Shown here in pieces: positions 5,576 to 11,486 of a stretch of DNA of 30,489 nt. The translations under genes and the position numbers were made by a program. The stretch covers positions 1 to 30,489 of the IMG/VR virus record IMGVR_UViG_3300009425_000059; one strand, 5' to 3'. The notes below the pieces were generated by a model. The model had not been told where the DNA came from. It was given only the letters and a program-made list of their open reading frames with translations, and searched no databases. The first letter of the stretch is position 1, and each line of letters opens with the position of its first letter. This stretch comes from a virus.

Positions 5576-6004
5576 ATGAAATTCACAACAAAAATCAATA
5601 AGCACTTTTTAATAGTTAAAAAATCATTTGTTGACAAAGAAGGCAAGCTTCTTAGATATACGCTCCCAATAGGCAGTGAGTTGGTTTACTATAAAGGATT
5701 AAGAAGAGGAGCAATAGTAAAAATACTAGTGCTTAGAAGACTATTAAAATTTAAAGTTATTACGTATAGCACTGATAAGCATAAATTGTATTTTAATGAT
5801 ATACATAAAGACGGCAACTTTTTTGGAATCAGATTCTGGTCACACAGGCACACTGTAGAAAAATCAGCAGTTGAAGATGATAAAACAATCATTACAGATG
5901 AAGTCACATTTACAACTAGGAATAGATTGCTAGATTTCATTTTAGGTATTTTCGTAAGAGTACATTTCAATATTAGAACAATCAAATATAAATTATTTTT
6001 TTAG
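5576..6004 (+). CDS. Probable SRPBCC/START-fold hydrophobic-ligand-binding protein
   Basis: The product has 142 residues. The C-terminal two thirds follow the pattern of polyketide-cyclase-like SRPBCC proteins: a strand LLKFKVITYSTDKHKLYFND, then GNFFGIRFWSHRHTVE, then DDKTIITDEVTF, then a long amphipathic C-terminal helix (LLDFILGIFVRVHFNIRTIKYKL). The F-x-D...G-x-F...W-x-H-x-H...T-x-I-x-D-E-V spacing is the recognisable signature. Such proteins hold lipids or other hydrophobic molecules in a helix-grip cavity; the ligand cannot be told. No Shine-Dalgarno site is visible before ATG 5576. Family call is from pattern memory, moderately sure. Confidence 0.6.
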   Translation: MKFTTKINKHFLIVKKSFVDKEGKLLRYTLPIGSELVYYKGLRRGAIVKILVLRRLLKFKVITYSTDKHKLYFNDIHKDGNFFGIRFWSHRHTVEKSAVEDDKTIITDEVTFTTRNRLLDFILGIFVRVHFNIRTIKYKLFF

Positions 6005-6019
6005 TTTAGGAGCAAAGAA

Positions 6020-6247
6020 ATGGGACAGAAACAATGGCCTGAAGAACGGGCAGAGATTGCTATATGGTTATCCGGATTTTTAGGCACATATAAAAAATGG
6101 GTCGATAAGATTTTGGATAATGATAATCATGAAGTAACTAAAAATAAAATAGTAGACTTACTTTCAGATTGGATAGCAAAGTTAGAAGAAGAAAGAGTTA
6201 AAATAATGAAAATGACGGACACAGTTAAGGAAGAAGACGATATTTAA
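6020..6247 (+). CDS. Small helical protein (75 aa)
   Basis: ATG 6020 has a clear AGGAG at the correct distance. The protein looks all-helical: EERAEIAIWLSGFLGTYKKW, then HEVTKNKIVDLLSDWIAKLE, then an acidic tail (TVKEEDDI). No motif is recognised. The next gene begins 4 bases after the stop. It could be a small dimeric regulator or inhibitor, but nothing in the sequence decides. Confidence 0.6.
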   Translation: MGQKQWPEERAEIAIWLSGFLGTYKKWVDKILDNDNHEVTKNKIVDLLSDWIAKLEEERVKIMKMTDTVKEEDDI

Positions 6248-6251
6248 ATAT

Positions 6252-6587
6252 ATGAAGAGACTTTGCGAAATATCAAATAACGCGGGAAGCTATTCAGCAG
6301 ATGGCGGAGAGCCAGACACTGGATGGTTACCGGGCGGAGATACAAGAACGCTGGGTTTTGAATCAGGAAAGCCAGAACCATGGTTTCATCAACTTGGTTT
6401 TGAGCAAACTGATTTTCCTACTGCTTCGTTTATTTTTGGATCTAGAGCAAAAGATAAAAAATATACAGCCCTAGTTTCAAAACGAATTCCAGTTAGCAAT
6501 CTTAGGGACACACTTAAAAGTTTAGATATAGAAATTGATGAATTAAAAAAGAATACGCAAACGATGTACAGGGATCTTAGCAGATGA
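6252..6587 (+). CDS. Hypothetical protein, Gly/Pro-rich N-terminus (111 aa)
   Basis: The N-terminal half is low in secondary structure and rich in Gly, Pro and aromatic residues (ADGGEPDTGWLPGGDTRTLG, KPEPWFHQLGFEQTDFPTA). The C-terminal half ends in a coiled-coil-like helix (LRDTLKSLDIEIDELKKNTQ). The EPDTG(W/F)(L/I)PGG...GKPEPWF pattern recalls a conserved hypothetical protein of T4-like marine phages (recollection). The ribosome-binding site is weak. The stop overlaps the next start (ATGATA at 6584). Confidence 0.6.
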   Translation: MKRLCEISNNAGSYSADGGEPDTGWLPGGDTRTLGFESGKPEPWFHQLGFEQTDFPTASFIFGSRAKDKKYTALVSKRIPVSNLRDTLKSLDIEIDELKKNTQTMYRDLSR

Positions 6588-6808
6588 TACAACAAGATGC
6601 ACCATTACTTGATTTAGGAACACTTCAATATGAGATTAGCAAAGTATGGAAAGTACTGCCTGATATTATGGGAAAAGAAGCATTTGTTGACGAAGATATT
6701 AATGAATGTGTGAATGAAGTATTTAAGGCATTAATATATGATTATGCAGCAAATAAGGCTTTAAAGAACTCTGGCGAAATTTTAAATTACAAGCTAGCAG
6801 AGAGTTAA
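6584..6808 (+). CDS. Small acidic helical protein (74 aa)
   Basis: ATG 6584 overlaps the upstream stop by 4 bases. The product is acidic and helical (LGTLQYEISKVWKVLPDIMG, then VDEDINECVNEVFKALIYDY). No transmembrane segment or motif. The next ATG follows after one base. Function unknown. Confidence 0.6.
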   Translation: MIQQDAPLLDLGTLQYEISKVWKVLPDIMGKEAFVDEDINECVNEVFKALIYDYAANKALKNSGEILNYKLAES

Positions 6809-6809
6809 A

Positions 6810-7061
6810 ATGAATGTTATATTACCCTGGGCGGCTAGCCCAAAAAGTACAACAGTAACTAGTATAAATTTACCAGCTTATCCATATTTAGTGTCAAACA
6901 AAATAGAAGGGGTAAATCATATGCTTTCACTTGAAGAAATTATTATGAGATTAGAGGCAGCATACGAAGATAAAGATTGGGATGCTGTTGATTTATTATT
7001 ACAAGATTTAAGAATCGCAGAAGAAGATATTGACCAATGGACTGAGAATTGGGGCGACTAA
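6810..7061 (+). CDS. Small acidic protein directly upstream of tmRNA
   Basis: The frame from ATG 6810 gives 83 residues. An in-frame ATG at 6921 has a better ribosome-binding site (GAAGGGG, 6906-6911 region) and would give a 46-residue acidic helical protein (MLSLEEIIMRLEAAYEDKDW and on to a WTENWGD end). The extra 37 residues of the long form are Pro/Ser/Thr-rich and less protein-like, so the short form may be the real one. It ends 7 bases before the tmRNA acceptor stem, so the RNA is likely transcribed with these genes and cut out. Confidence 0.55.
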   Translation: MNVILPWAASPKSTTVTSINLPAYPYLVSNKIEGVNHMLSLEEIIMRLEAAYEDKDWDAVDLLLQDLRIAEEDIDQWTENWGD

Positions 7062-7158
7062 AAGATATGGGCCCGCTGGGTATCGACGGGTGTTTTTTGA
7101 CAATTGAGTGCAGCAGAGTTTGAACAAGACTCGAGACAAAAGGTTCACTAATCAATAT

Positions 7159-7272
7159 GGCGATAATTCGCTAGACGGGTTGGTAATAGATTGGCATTTA
7201 GCCGATACTGATTCAGCACCATTTATTGGGGCTGAGTCGGCTTACCAACCAACTTACGCCTTCGCGGCTTAA
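7159..7272 (+). other. Proposed tmRNA tag reading frame, 37 codons
   Basis: GGC at 7159 lies 11 bases after the end of PK1, the same spacing as in E. coli, with A at position -4. The frame is open for 37 codons to TAA 7270-7272. The peptide would start GDNSLDG and end AYQPTYAFAA; the final AA after an aromatic/hydrophobic run is the usual protease-recognition end. The other two frames stop within a few codons. A later resume codon (GCT 7231 or 7240) would give an ordinary 13- or 10-residue tag but is 83 or more bases from PK1. Confidence 0.6.
7178..7250 (+). repeat. Large hairpin inside the tmRNA tag region
   Basis: GGTTGGTAA (7178-7186) is perfectly complementary to TTACCAACC (7242-7250). 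Inside it, GCC (7201-7203) pairs with GGC (7239-7241) and GATTCAGC (7210-7217) with GCTGAGTC (7231-7238, one G-U). The 3' arm is therefore 20 contiguous paired bases, with bulges only on the 5' side. It lies wholly within the tag frame. Confidence 0.75.
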
Positions 7273-7565
7273 GTTATTGGGTTGTTCAACACCCGGTTAT
7301 AAAATAAGTTGAACACAAACTCGTTGGCCATTTTGGAGTATAACCAAAACCCAGTTAAAGGATACGTTCTGCAAAAGAAATCCACATGGTTGTTTGTTGG
7401 CTACTACCGATAGAAGCTAACTAAGCTGTAACGACTCATTGCTGATGGCAAACCGGACGGGAGTTCGAATCTCCCCGGGTCCACAAAAAAATGAAAATAA
7501 GTAAAAAAAAGCCTTTCATCGCATTAAAAAATGTTATAGATTCTATTAACAACAAGGAGTACGCC

Positions 7566-8081
7566 ATGTATAATCAAAACAAATATTTGGTTATGTTAGT
7601 ATTGATCACTATAATAAACGGTTATGTATCAACTAGCTTCATGAAACAGAACAAAGAGATATATCACAATCATTATGAAACTCTAGTTCATGAAAAACAG
7701 GATCTACAAAATCAACTAGACGAATTCTATCATCACGGAATTAAAGTTGATGTAACAATGTATCAACCAACACATTACCAAACAGACGACACACCAGACA
7801 TAACAGCAGATGGTACAAAAATTAGAATAGATAAGGCTTCTGAATATAAGTTCGTAGCTTTGTCTCGCAATTTACTGAAACGTTGGGGTGGACCTTTTGA
7901 TTACGGTGATTATATTTTACTTAAGGGTGCTAATACTAAAGACGGTGTCTACCAAGTTCGTGATACTATGAATGCGAAATGGGTTAATGTTGTAGATATA
8001 TTAGAATCAAAACATGTTCAGCCTTACAAATTTGAAGACTGTAACATTATTAAAATGCCATGGGCACAGGAGAATGCATGA
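7566..8081 (+). CDS. Membrane-anchored 3D-domain protein (MltA/RlpA-like barrel)
   Basis: The frame is open from ATG 7491, but ATG 7566 has a strong AAGGAG seven bases ahead and puts a signal-anchor helix at the very N-terminus (about 7-24, YLVMLVLITIINGYVSTS), so it is preferred; 171 residues. A short coiled coil follows, then a 3D domain at about 63-150 with the typical TDDTPDITADGTKI (73-86), VALSRNLL, YGDYILLKG, and the Asp-bearing DTM (133-135) and NVVDIL (141-146). The 3D domain is the double-psi-barrel catalytic part of MltA-type lytic transglycosylases. A role in cutting or remodelling peptidoglycan at the periplasmic face is inferred. Its stop overlaps the next ATG (ATGA). Confidence 0.85.
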   Translation: MYNQNKYLVMLVLITIINGYVSTSFMKQNKEIYHNHYETLVHEKQDLQNQLDEFYHHGIKVDVTMYQPTHYQTDDTPDITADGTKIRIDKASEYKFVALSRNLLKRWGGPFDYGDYILLKGANTKDGVYQVRDTMNAKWVNVVDILESKHVQPYKFEDCNIIKMPWAQENA

Positions 8082-8824
8082 GATTAACTGCAGAACAGAT
8101 TCAAGATAATTGGTCTGAGTTACATAAAATAATAGACAGTACTTTTGAGGGTGAACGTCTAGAAAAAATTAAATCCCTTCACAAACACTTTGAAGATAGA
8201 ATGATACTTGCACCTGCATCTGGCCGGGCATGGTATCACAATGCATTCCCAGGAGGCTATGTAGCACACATTCTTAATATAATACAGTGGTCACAAAGTT
8301 ACTATGCGCTATTCGAAGCACAGGGTATGCACGTTGATGATATACCAATGGAGTCCGTTGTATTTGCGGCTATGTTTCACGACTTAGGAAAGTTAGGTAA
8401 TTTAGAAGATGACTACTATGTTCCTAACACAGATGAATGGCGAGCAAAGAAATTACAGGAACATTACAATCATAATCCAGCAATTCATTATATGACTGTT
8501 ACAGACAGGGCAATATGGATATTGAACCAATTCAATATAACCATGTCAGAATCAGAATATCTAGGCGTAAGGTTAGCAGACGGTTTATACAATGAACAAA
8601 ATACTTCTTATTATATGGAAGGCGCAGAATGGAAAGCTATGAAGACAAACCTACCCTTGATAATTTCTTTTGCTGACAACACTGCAGCTAGACAAGAGAA
8701 AGAAGTGTTTATGCTATCAGGTGAGTCACGGATTGATTTCCCCAAGTACATGAAAGGTGAATCAAAAGAAGAAGAATTAGTAAAGAATTTAGATACTAGT
8801 AAACTAAAGGAGTTATTTAAATGA
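8078..8824 (+). CDS. HD-domain metal-dependent phosphohydrolase
   Basis: ATG 8078 overlaps the upstream stop (ATGA) and has AGGAG at 8068-8072, so it is preferred over the earlier ATG 8060; 248 residues. The HD signature is visible: His64 (GGYVAHILNII), His101-Asp102 (AMFHDLGKLGN) and a distal Asp200 (ISFADNTA). The PASGRAWYHNAFPGGYVAH segment resembles the HD core of YhaM-type 3'-5' exoribonucleases and related phage HD proteins. The substrate could be a nucleotide, cyclic nucleotide or RNA; the sequence does not decide. The stop overlaps the next ATG by four bases. Confidence 0.85.
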   Translation: MRLTAEQIQDNWSELHKIIDSTFEGERLEKIKSLHKHFEDRMILAPASGRAWYHNAFPGGYVAHILNIIQWSQSYYALFEAQGMHVDDIPMESVVFAAMFHDLGKLGNLEDDYYVPNTDEWRAKKLQEHYNHNPAIHYMTVTDRAIWILNQFNITMSESEYLGVRLADGLYNEQNTSYYMEGAEWKAMKTNLPLIISFADNTAARQEKEVFMLSGESRIDFPKYMKGESKEEELVKNLDTSKLKELFK

Positions 8825-9099
8825 TTATAGAAGTTAACATGTTACTGTTTATATTATTCTGTATATTTGATATTGTTATGATTTATGTTATATTCAACCT
8901 GTATAGGAAAGTAGATTTCTTAGAAGGTGTATTGGACAGAAATTATACAGCATTACAAAATATTTTAACGAATATGCAACAGATTGATTCAACAGGACAT
9001 TTTGAAGCAGATGATGAAGTTGGTACAACATTTTCTGCATTAAAAGAAGAAATTAACAGATTAGACAGCTTAATAGAGGAACAAAACAATGCCACGTAA
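8821..9099 (+). CDS. Small membrane protein with coiled-coil tail (92 aa)
   Basis: ATG 8821 overlaps the HD gene stop (ATGA). A single transmembrane helix occupies about 7-27 (MLLFILFCIFDIVMIYVIFN). The rest is a soluble, acidic, coiled-coil-like tail (RKVDFLEGVLDRNYTALQNI, then ALKEEINRLDSLIEEQNN). Its end overlaps the late sigma gene by 11 bases, so the two are translated together. No family name. Confidence 0.75.
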   Translation: MIIEVNMLLFILFCIFDIVMIYVIFNLYRKVDFLEGVLDRNYTALQNILTNMQQIDSTGHFEADDEVGTTFSALKEEINRLDSLIEEQNNAT

Positions 9100-9823
9100 A
9101 AAATCAAAAACAAGAATGTATTTCCATGAAGGAACTGAACAGGGGATTATAGATTATAATGCTGCAGATGACTGGAGGGAAAAGAATCAAATTTATAACG
9201 AACACTTAAGACAACCTTTTGAGAAGCTTTGTGAAAATATAATCCACACATTCAAGTTTTATCATTTTGATGTGCCGTCTGAGGATGTAAAGCATGAAGT
9301 TATATCTTTTATGATTACTAGACTTGGTAAGTATAAGCAAGGCAAAGGAAAAGCATTTTCTTATTTTAGTGTAGTTGTTAAAAATTGGTTAATATGTCAT
9401 AATAATGCAAACTATAAAAAGATGAAAACGCATACTGACGTTATAGATTTGAAACACAAGGATGCGAAGAAGGTAACGTATGAGAGTAAAGAGACACAAA
9501 TGGCTGAGCATAGCATATTCTATAACAGCGTAATAGACTATTGGGAATCAAACATCCCAACAGTTTTTAAGAAGAAGCGTGATAAAGATATTGCACTTTC
9601 TATTATTGATTTAATGACACGTGTAGAGTCAATTGAGATTTTTAATAAAAAAGCCTTATATATTTTACTAAGAGAAATATCTGGTGCGCAAACACAACAC
9701 ATTACAAAAGTATTAAATATAATGCGCACACATTTTAAGTCACTCAATACTCAGTGGCAAAAACAAGGCTTTGTAAGCACAGACGGAAGCATAAAGCCAA
9801 AAGGATATCTGAAAACATTTTGA
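9089..9823 (+). CDS. 55: Late-transcription sigma factor, T4 gp55-like
   Basis: In T4, gp55 replaces the host sigma on RNA polymerase and, with the sliding clamp and gp33, directs transcription of late genes from a simple -10-type element. The 244-residue product has the region-2-like core of this family: ITRLGKYKQGKGKAFSYFSV (about 76-95) followed by VVKNWLICHNN. It is longer than T4 gp55 (185 residues), with an extra C-terminal part (about 150-244). The N-terminus is basic (PRKKSKTR). ATG 9089 has GAGGA ahead. The gene lies immediately before the block of structural genes and before the first late-promoter-like element at 9832, which fits the role. Confidence 0.85.
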   Translation: MPRKKSKTRMYFHEGTEQGIIDYNAADDWREKNQIYNEHLRQPFEKLCENIIHTFKFYHFDVPSEDVKHEVISFMITRLGKYKQGKGKAFSYFSVVVKNWLICHNNANYKKMKTHTDVIDLKHKDAKKVTYESKETQMAEHSIFYNSVIDYWESNIPTVFKKKRDKDIALSIIDLMTRVESIEIFNKKALYILLREISGAQTQHITKVLNIMRTHFKSLNTQWQKQGFVSTDGSIKPKGYLKTF

Positions 9824-9831
9824 GATTCTAT

Positions 9832-9841
9832 ATATTTATAA
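9832..9841 (+). promoter_or_regulatory. Late-promoter-like element ATATTTATAA
   Basis: It lies 9 bases after the sigma-factor stop and 26 bases before the ATG at 9858, at the head of the baseplate block. The same decamer class recurs at 25390, 27340 and 28481. Confidence 0.5.
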
Positions 9842-9857
9842 TCAAAGGGCCAGTTTT

Positions 9858-10235
9858 ATGTCTACTGATTATAAAGTATTTGATAATGTAACACTATCTG
9901 ATTTATTTAAAAAGATAAACGATAACTCAGCACGCAACAAGATTCAAATAGAAACTATCATCCAAGATATGATGGTGTTTATTAAAGATCCAAGAAGTGC
10001 TGCTGAATTATTTCCTATGATAAGTGGCTTTATGGAAACTAATGTTCGTAATGATGAGCTGCTAGTTAAGCTAGGCGCAGTGGTCCAAAGAGTTATGCAA
10101 TCTGATTCACAGAGTGGAACTGATGATTTTGGATTAACTGACAGGGAAAAAGAAGACATCCTACAAAAGATCAATTCAGCTACAGAATCTATTCAAAGTG
10201 AAATTGACGATATAACGTTACAAACACAGGAGTAA
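9858..10235 (+). CDS. Conserved phage protein upstream of baseplate hub (125 aa)
   Basis: First gene of the late block; ATG 9858 is 26 bases after the promoter-like element, with GGGCCAG as a weak ribosome-binding site. The product is acidic and all-helical: VTLSDLFKKINDNSARNKIQ, IQDMMVFIKDPRSAAELFPM, NDELLVKLGAVVQRVMQ, then an acidic tail. The DLF..I.DNS...K.QI and NDE.L.KL..VVQR patterns recur in hypothetical proteins next to baseplate genes of marine T4-like phages (recollection). It could be an assembly factor for the hub or an internal structural protein. Confidence 0.7.
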   Translation: MSTDYKVFDNVTLSDLFKKINDNSARNKIQIETIIQDMMVFIKDPRSAAELFPMISGFMETNVRNDELLVKLGAVVQRVMQSDSQSGTDDFGLTDREKEDILQKINSATESIQSEIDDITLQTQE

Positions 10236-10238
10236 CAC

Positions 10239-11483
10239 ATGGCTAGGGTTTTCGGTGGTGTCCATTTAGATCGGATAAATCCATCAAAAACAATTGAAGC
10301 ATCAAGTAAGCTGACAACACAAAAAGCTGCAAGAGATATTGCAACAAAAGTGTTTGAAGGCTTAGCAGAAGTATCTATACAGATAATTCCTGTTGAAGTG
10401 CGTGAAGTTTTTTATAACGAAGAGGACATCGATAATGATAATAGCTTATCTTATAAAGATATAGGCTGTCTAAGATTTAGGGCATTTAAGGGTTTTGAGT
10501 TTCCTAATGATTTAGCATACCCACTTTATTCAAATATTAAAAATTATCCCGTATTTGGGGAAATGGTACATGTTATTATTGTTGGAAAAGTGGCATATTG
10601 GATGACACCAATTAACCAAAAAAGAGACGTAAATAATAATTCTTCAATTGGAATGACAGGCGCCTTCCCGCTTAAGCAAGGCAAAGATACAATTTATAAT
10701 TTAACAAAAGGATTTCAGCCAACAACAAAAGCAAGGCCTACAAGACAGGTCGCCGGTGATATTGTATTCGAGGGAAGAACAGGACAATCAATAAAGCTTG
10801 GAATGAATAAACCCTATATGGTAGGCAAAGCATTAGTATCTCAACCGATTATCAAATTACGTCTATCAAATGCTAATGAGGATGTGGATGCTAGATACAA
10901 GCCTAAAGAAGAAAACATTAGTGACGATGCTGCTTCAATTTATCTTACGTACGATGAAGAGATTAGTTTAGCACCTGCTAGATTAATTTATAATGATGAT
11001 AATAAAATGACGCCGACCGTGCACACAGGAAAACAAATAATATTAGATTCTGATAGTATAGTTTTTAATACAAAATTGGGTAAAGCCCACGATATTAAAA
11101 TGTACTCAGGCGCAGATGTTAGTATTGTATCAAAGGGTGATACGAAGATAGTTGGGAAAAATGTCTATATAGGCGACGCAAGAAAAAAAGCAACGTCAAT
11201 CGATTCGCCAAAAGGCGGGTTTGCAGAACGTGCTGTTTTGGGCGCGGCACTAGTGGACCTTCTTTTTAACATGGCAATCACATTAGAAGCAGCAGGGTTT
11301 GATCTTCAGGCGGGAACAAGCATTGGTAATTTAGGCATGCCAGCTCCTGATCCACAAGCAAAGATGGCAGGATCACGTATGGCTGCTCTATTCGGACCGA
11401 ATGGGTCATTTACAAAAGAAAACTTAAGAGATGCATTGTTAAGTAATCATGTATACATTTCTAGAAACTCTCCGGGTGAATAA
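10239..11483 (+). CDS. Baseplate central hub / tail-spike protein (gp5-like)
   Basis: The product has 414 residues; ATG 10239 has AGGAG six bases ahead. Residues about 70-175 look like an OB-fold (IGCLRFRAFKGFEFPNDLAY, FGEMVHVIIVGKVAYWM). After a linker, VAGDIVFEGRTGQSIKLG (about 166-185) is the pattern seen in phage baseplate spike proteins. Residues about 260-310 are short repeating strands (QIILDSDSIVFNTKLG, IKMYSGADVSIVSKGDTKIV), consistent with the intertwined beta-prism/helix of a membrane-piercing spike. No lysozyme domain (present in T4 gp5) is seen. It would form the tip of the tail tube. Assignment by pattern and location. Confidence 0.7.
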   Translation: MARVFGGVHLDRINPSKTIEASSKLTTQKAARDIATKVFEGLAEVSIQIIPVEVREVFYNEEDIDNDNSLSYKDIGCLRFRAFKGFEFPNDLAYPLYSNIKNYPVFGEMVHVIIVGKVAYWMTPINQKRDVNNNSSIGMTGAFPLKQGKDTIYNLTKGFQPTTKARPTRQVAGDIVFEGRTGQSIKLGMNKPYMVGKALVSQPIIKLRLSNANEDVDARYKPKEENISDDAASIYLTYDEEISLAPARLIYNDDNKMTPTVHTGKQIILDSDSIVFNTKLGKAHDIKMYSGADVSIVSKGDTKIVGKNVYIGDARKKATSIDSPKGGFAERAVLGAALVDLLFNMAITLEAAGFDLQAGTSIGNLGMPAPDPQAKMAGSRMAALFGPNGSFTKENLRDALLSNHVYISRNSPGE

Positions 11484-11486
11484 ATA

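Larger units (their letters stand above)
7069..7483 (+). ncRNA. ssrA: Transfer-messenger RNA (tmRNA), one-piece form
   Basis: tmRNA enters stalled ribosomes with SmpB, adds a degradation tag to the stuck protein and frees the ribosome. The acceptor stem is GGGCCCG (7069-7075) with CGGGTCC (7476-7482), including the G3-U pair that directs alanine charging. The D-like GGTATCGACGGG (7079-7090) matches the conserved tmRNA 5' segment. The T arm is GGGAG/TTCGAAT/CTCCC (7459-7475). Helix 2 pairs 7105-7109 with 7434-7438 and 7111-7114 with 7425-7428. PK1 is GAGT (7116-7119)/ACTC (7129-7132) plus TGAAC (7121-7125)/GTTCA (7143-7147). PK2 is GGGT (7079+200, i.e. 7279-7282)/ACCC (7291-7294) plus TGTTCAAC (7283-7290)/GTTGAACA (7308-7315). 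A TTTTGG/CCAAAA stem (7331-7336/7344-7349) fits PK3. CCA is not encoded (A then CAA), so it must be added. PK1 begins at nucleotide 48 of the RNA, as in E. coli. No SmpB gene is in the window; the host's is presumably used. Confidence 0.93.

Noticed and set aside
7231-7272. Short tmRNA tag starting at GCT 7231 (13 residues) or GCT 7240 (10 residues)
   Set aside because: It looks like a normal tag in length and first residue, but these codons are 83 or more bases beyond PK1 and lie in the stem of a long hairpin. GGC 7159 has the canonical distance and A at -4. Kept only as the alternative.
7069-7483. Ordinary tRNA gene ending in the T arm at 7459-7475
   Set aside because: No anticodon arm or D arm lies at tRNA distance; the acceptor partner is 400 bases upstream next to the tmRNA-type GGTATCGACGGG segment.
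7491-7565. Upstream start (ATG 7491) for the 3D-domain gene
   Set aside because: No ribosome-binding site, and it would place 25 polar residues before the signal-anchor helix. ATG 7566 has AAGGAG at ideal spacing.
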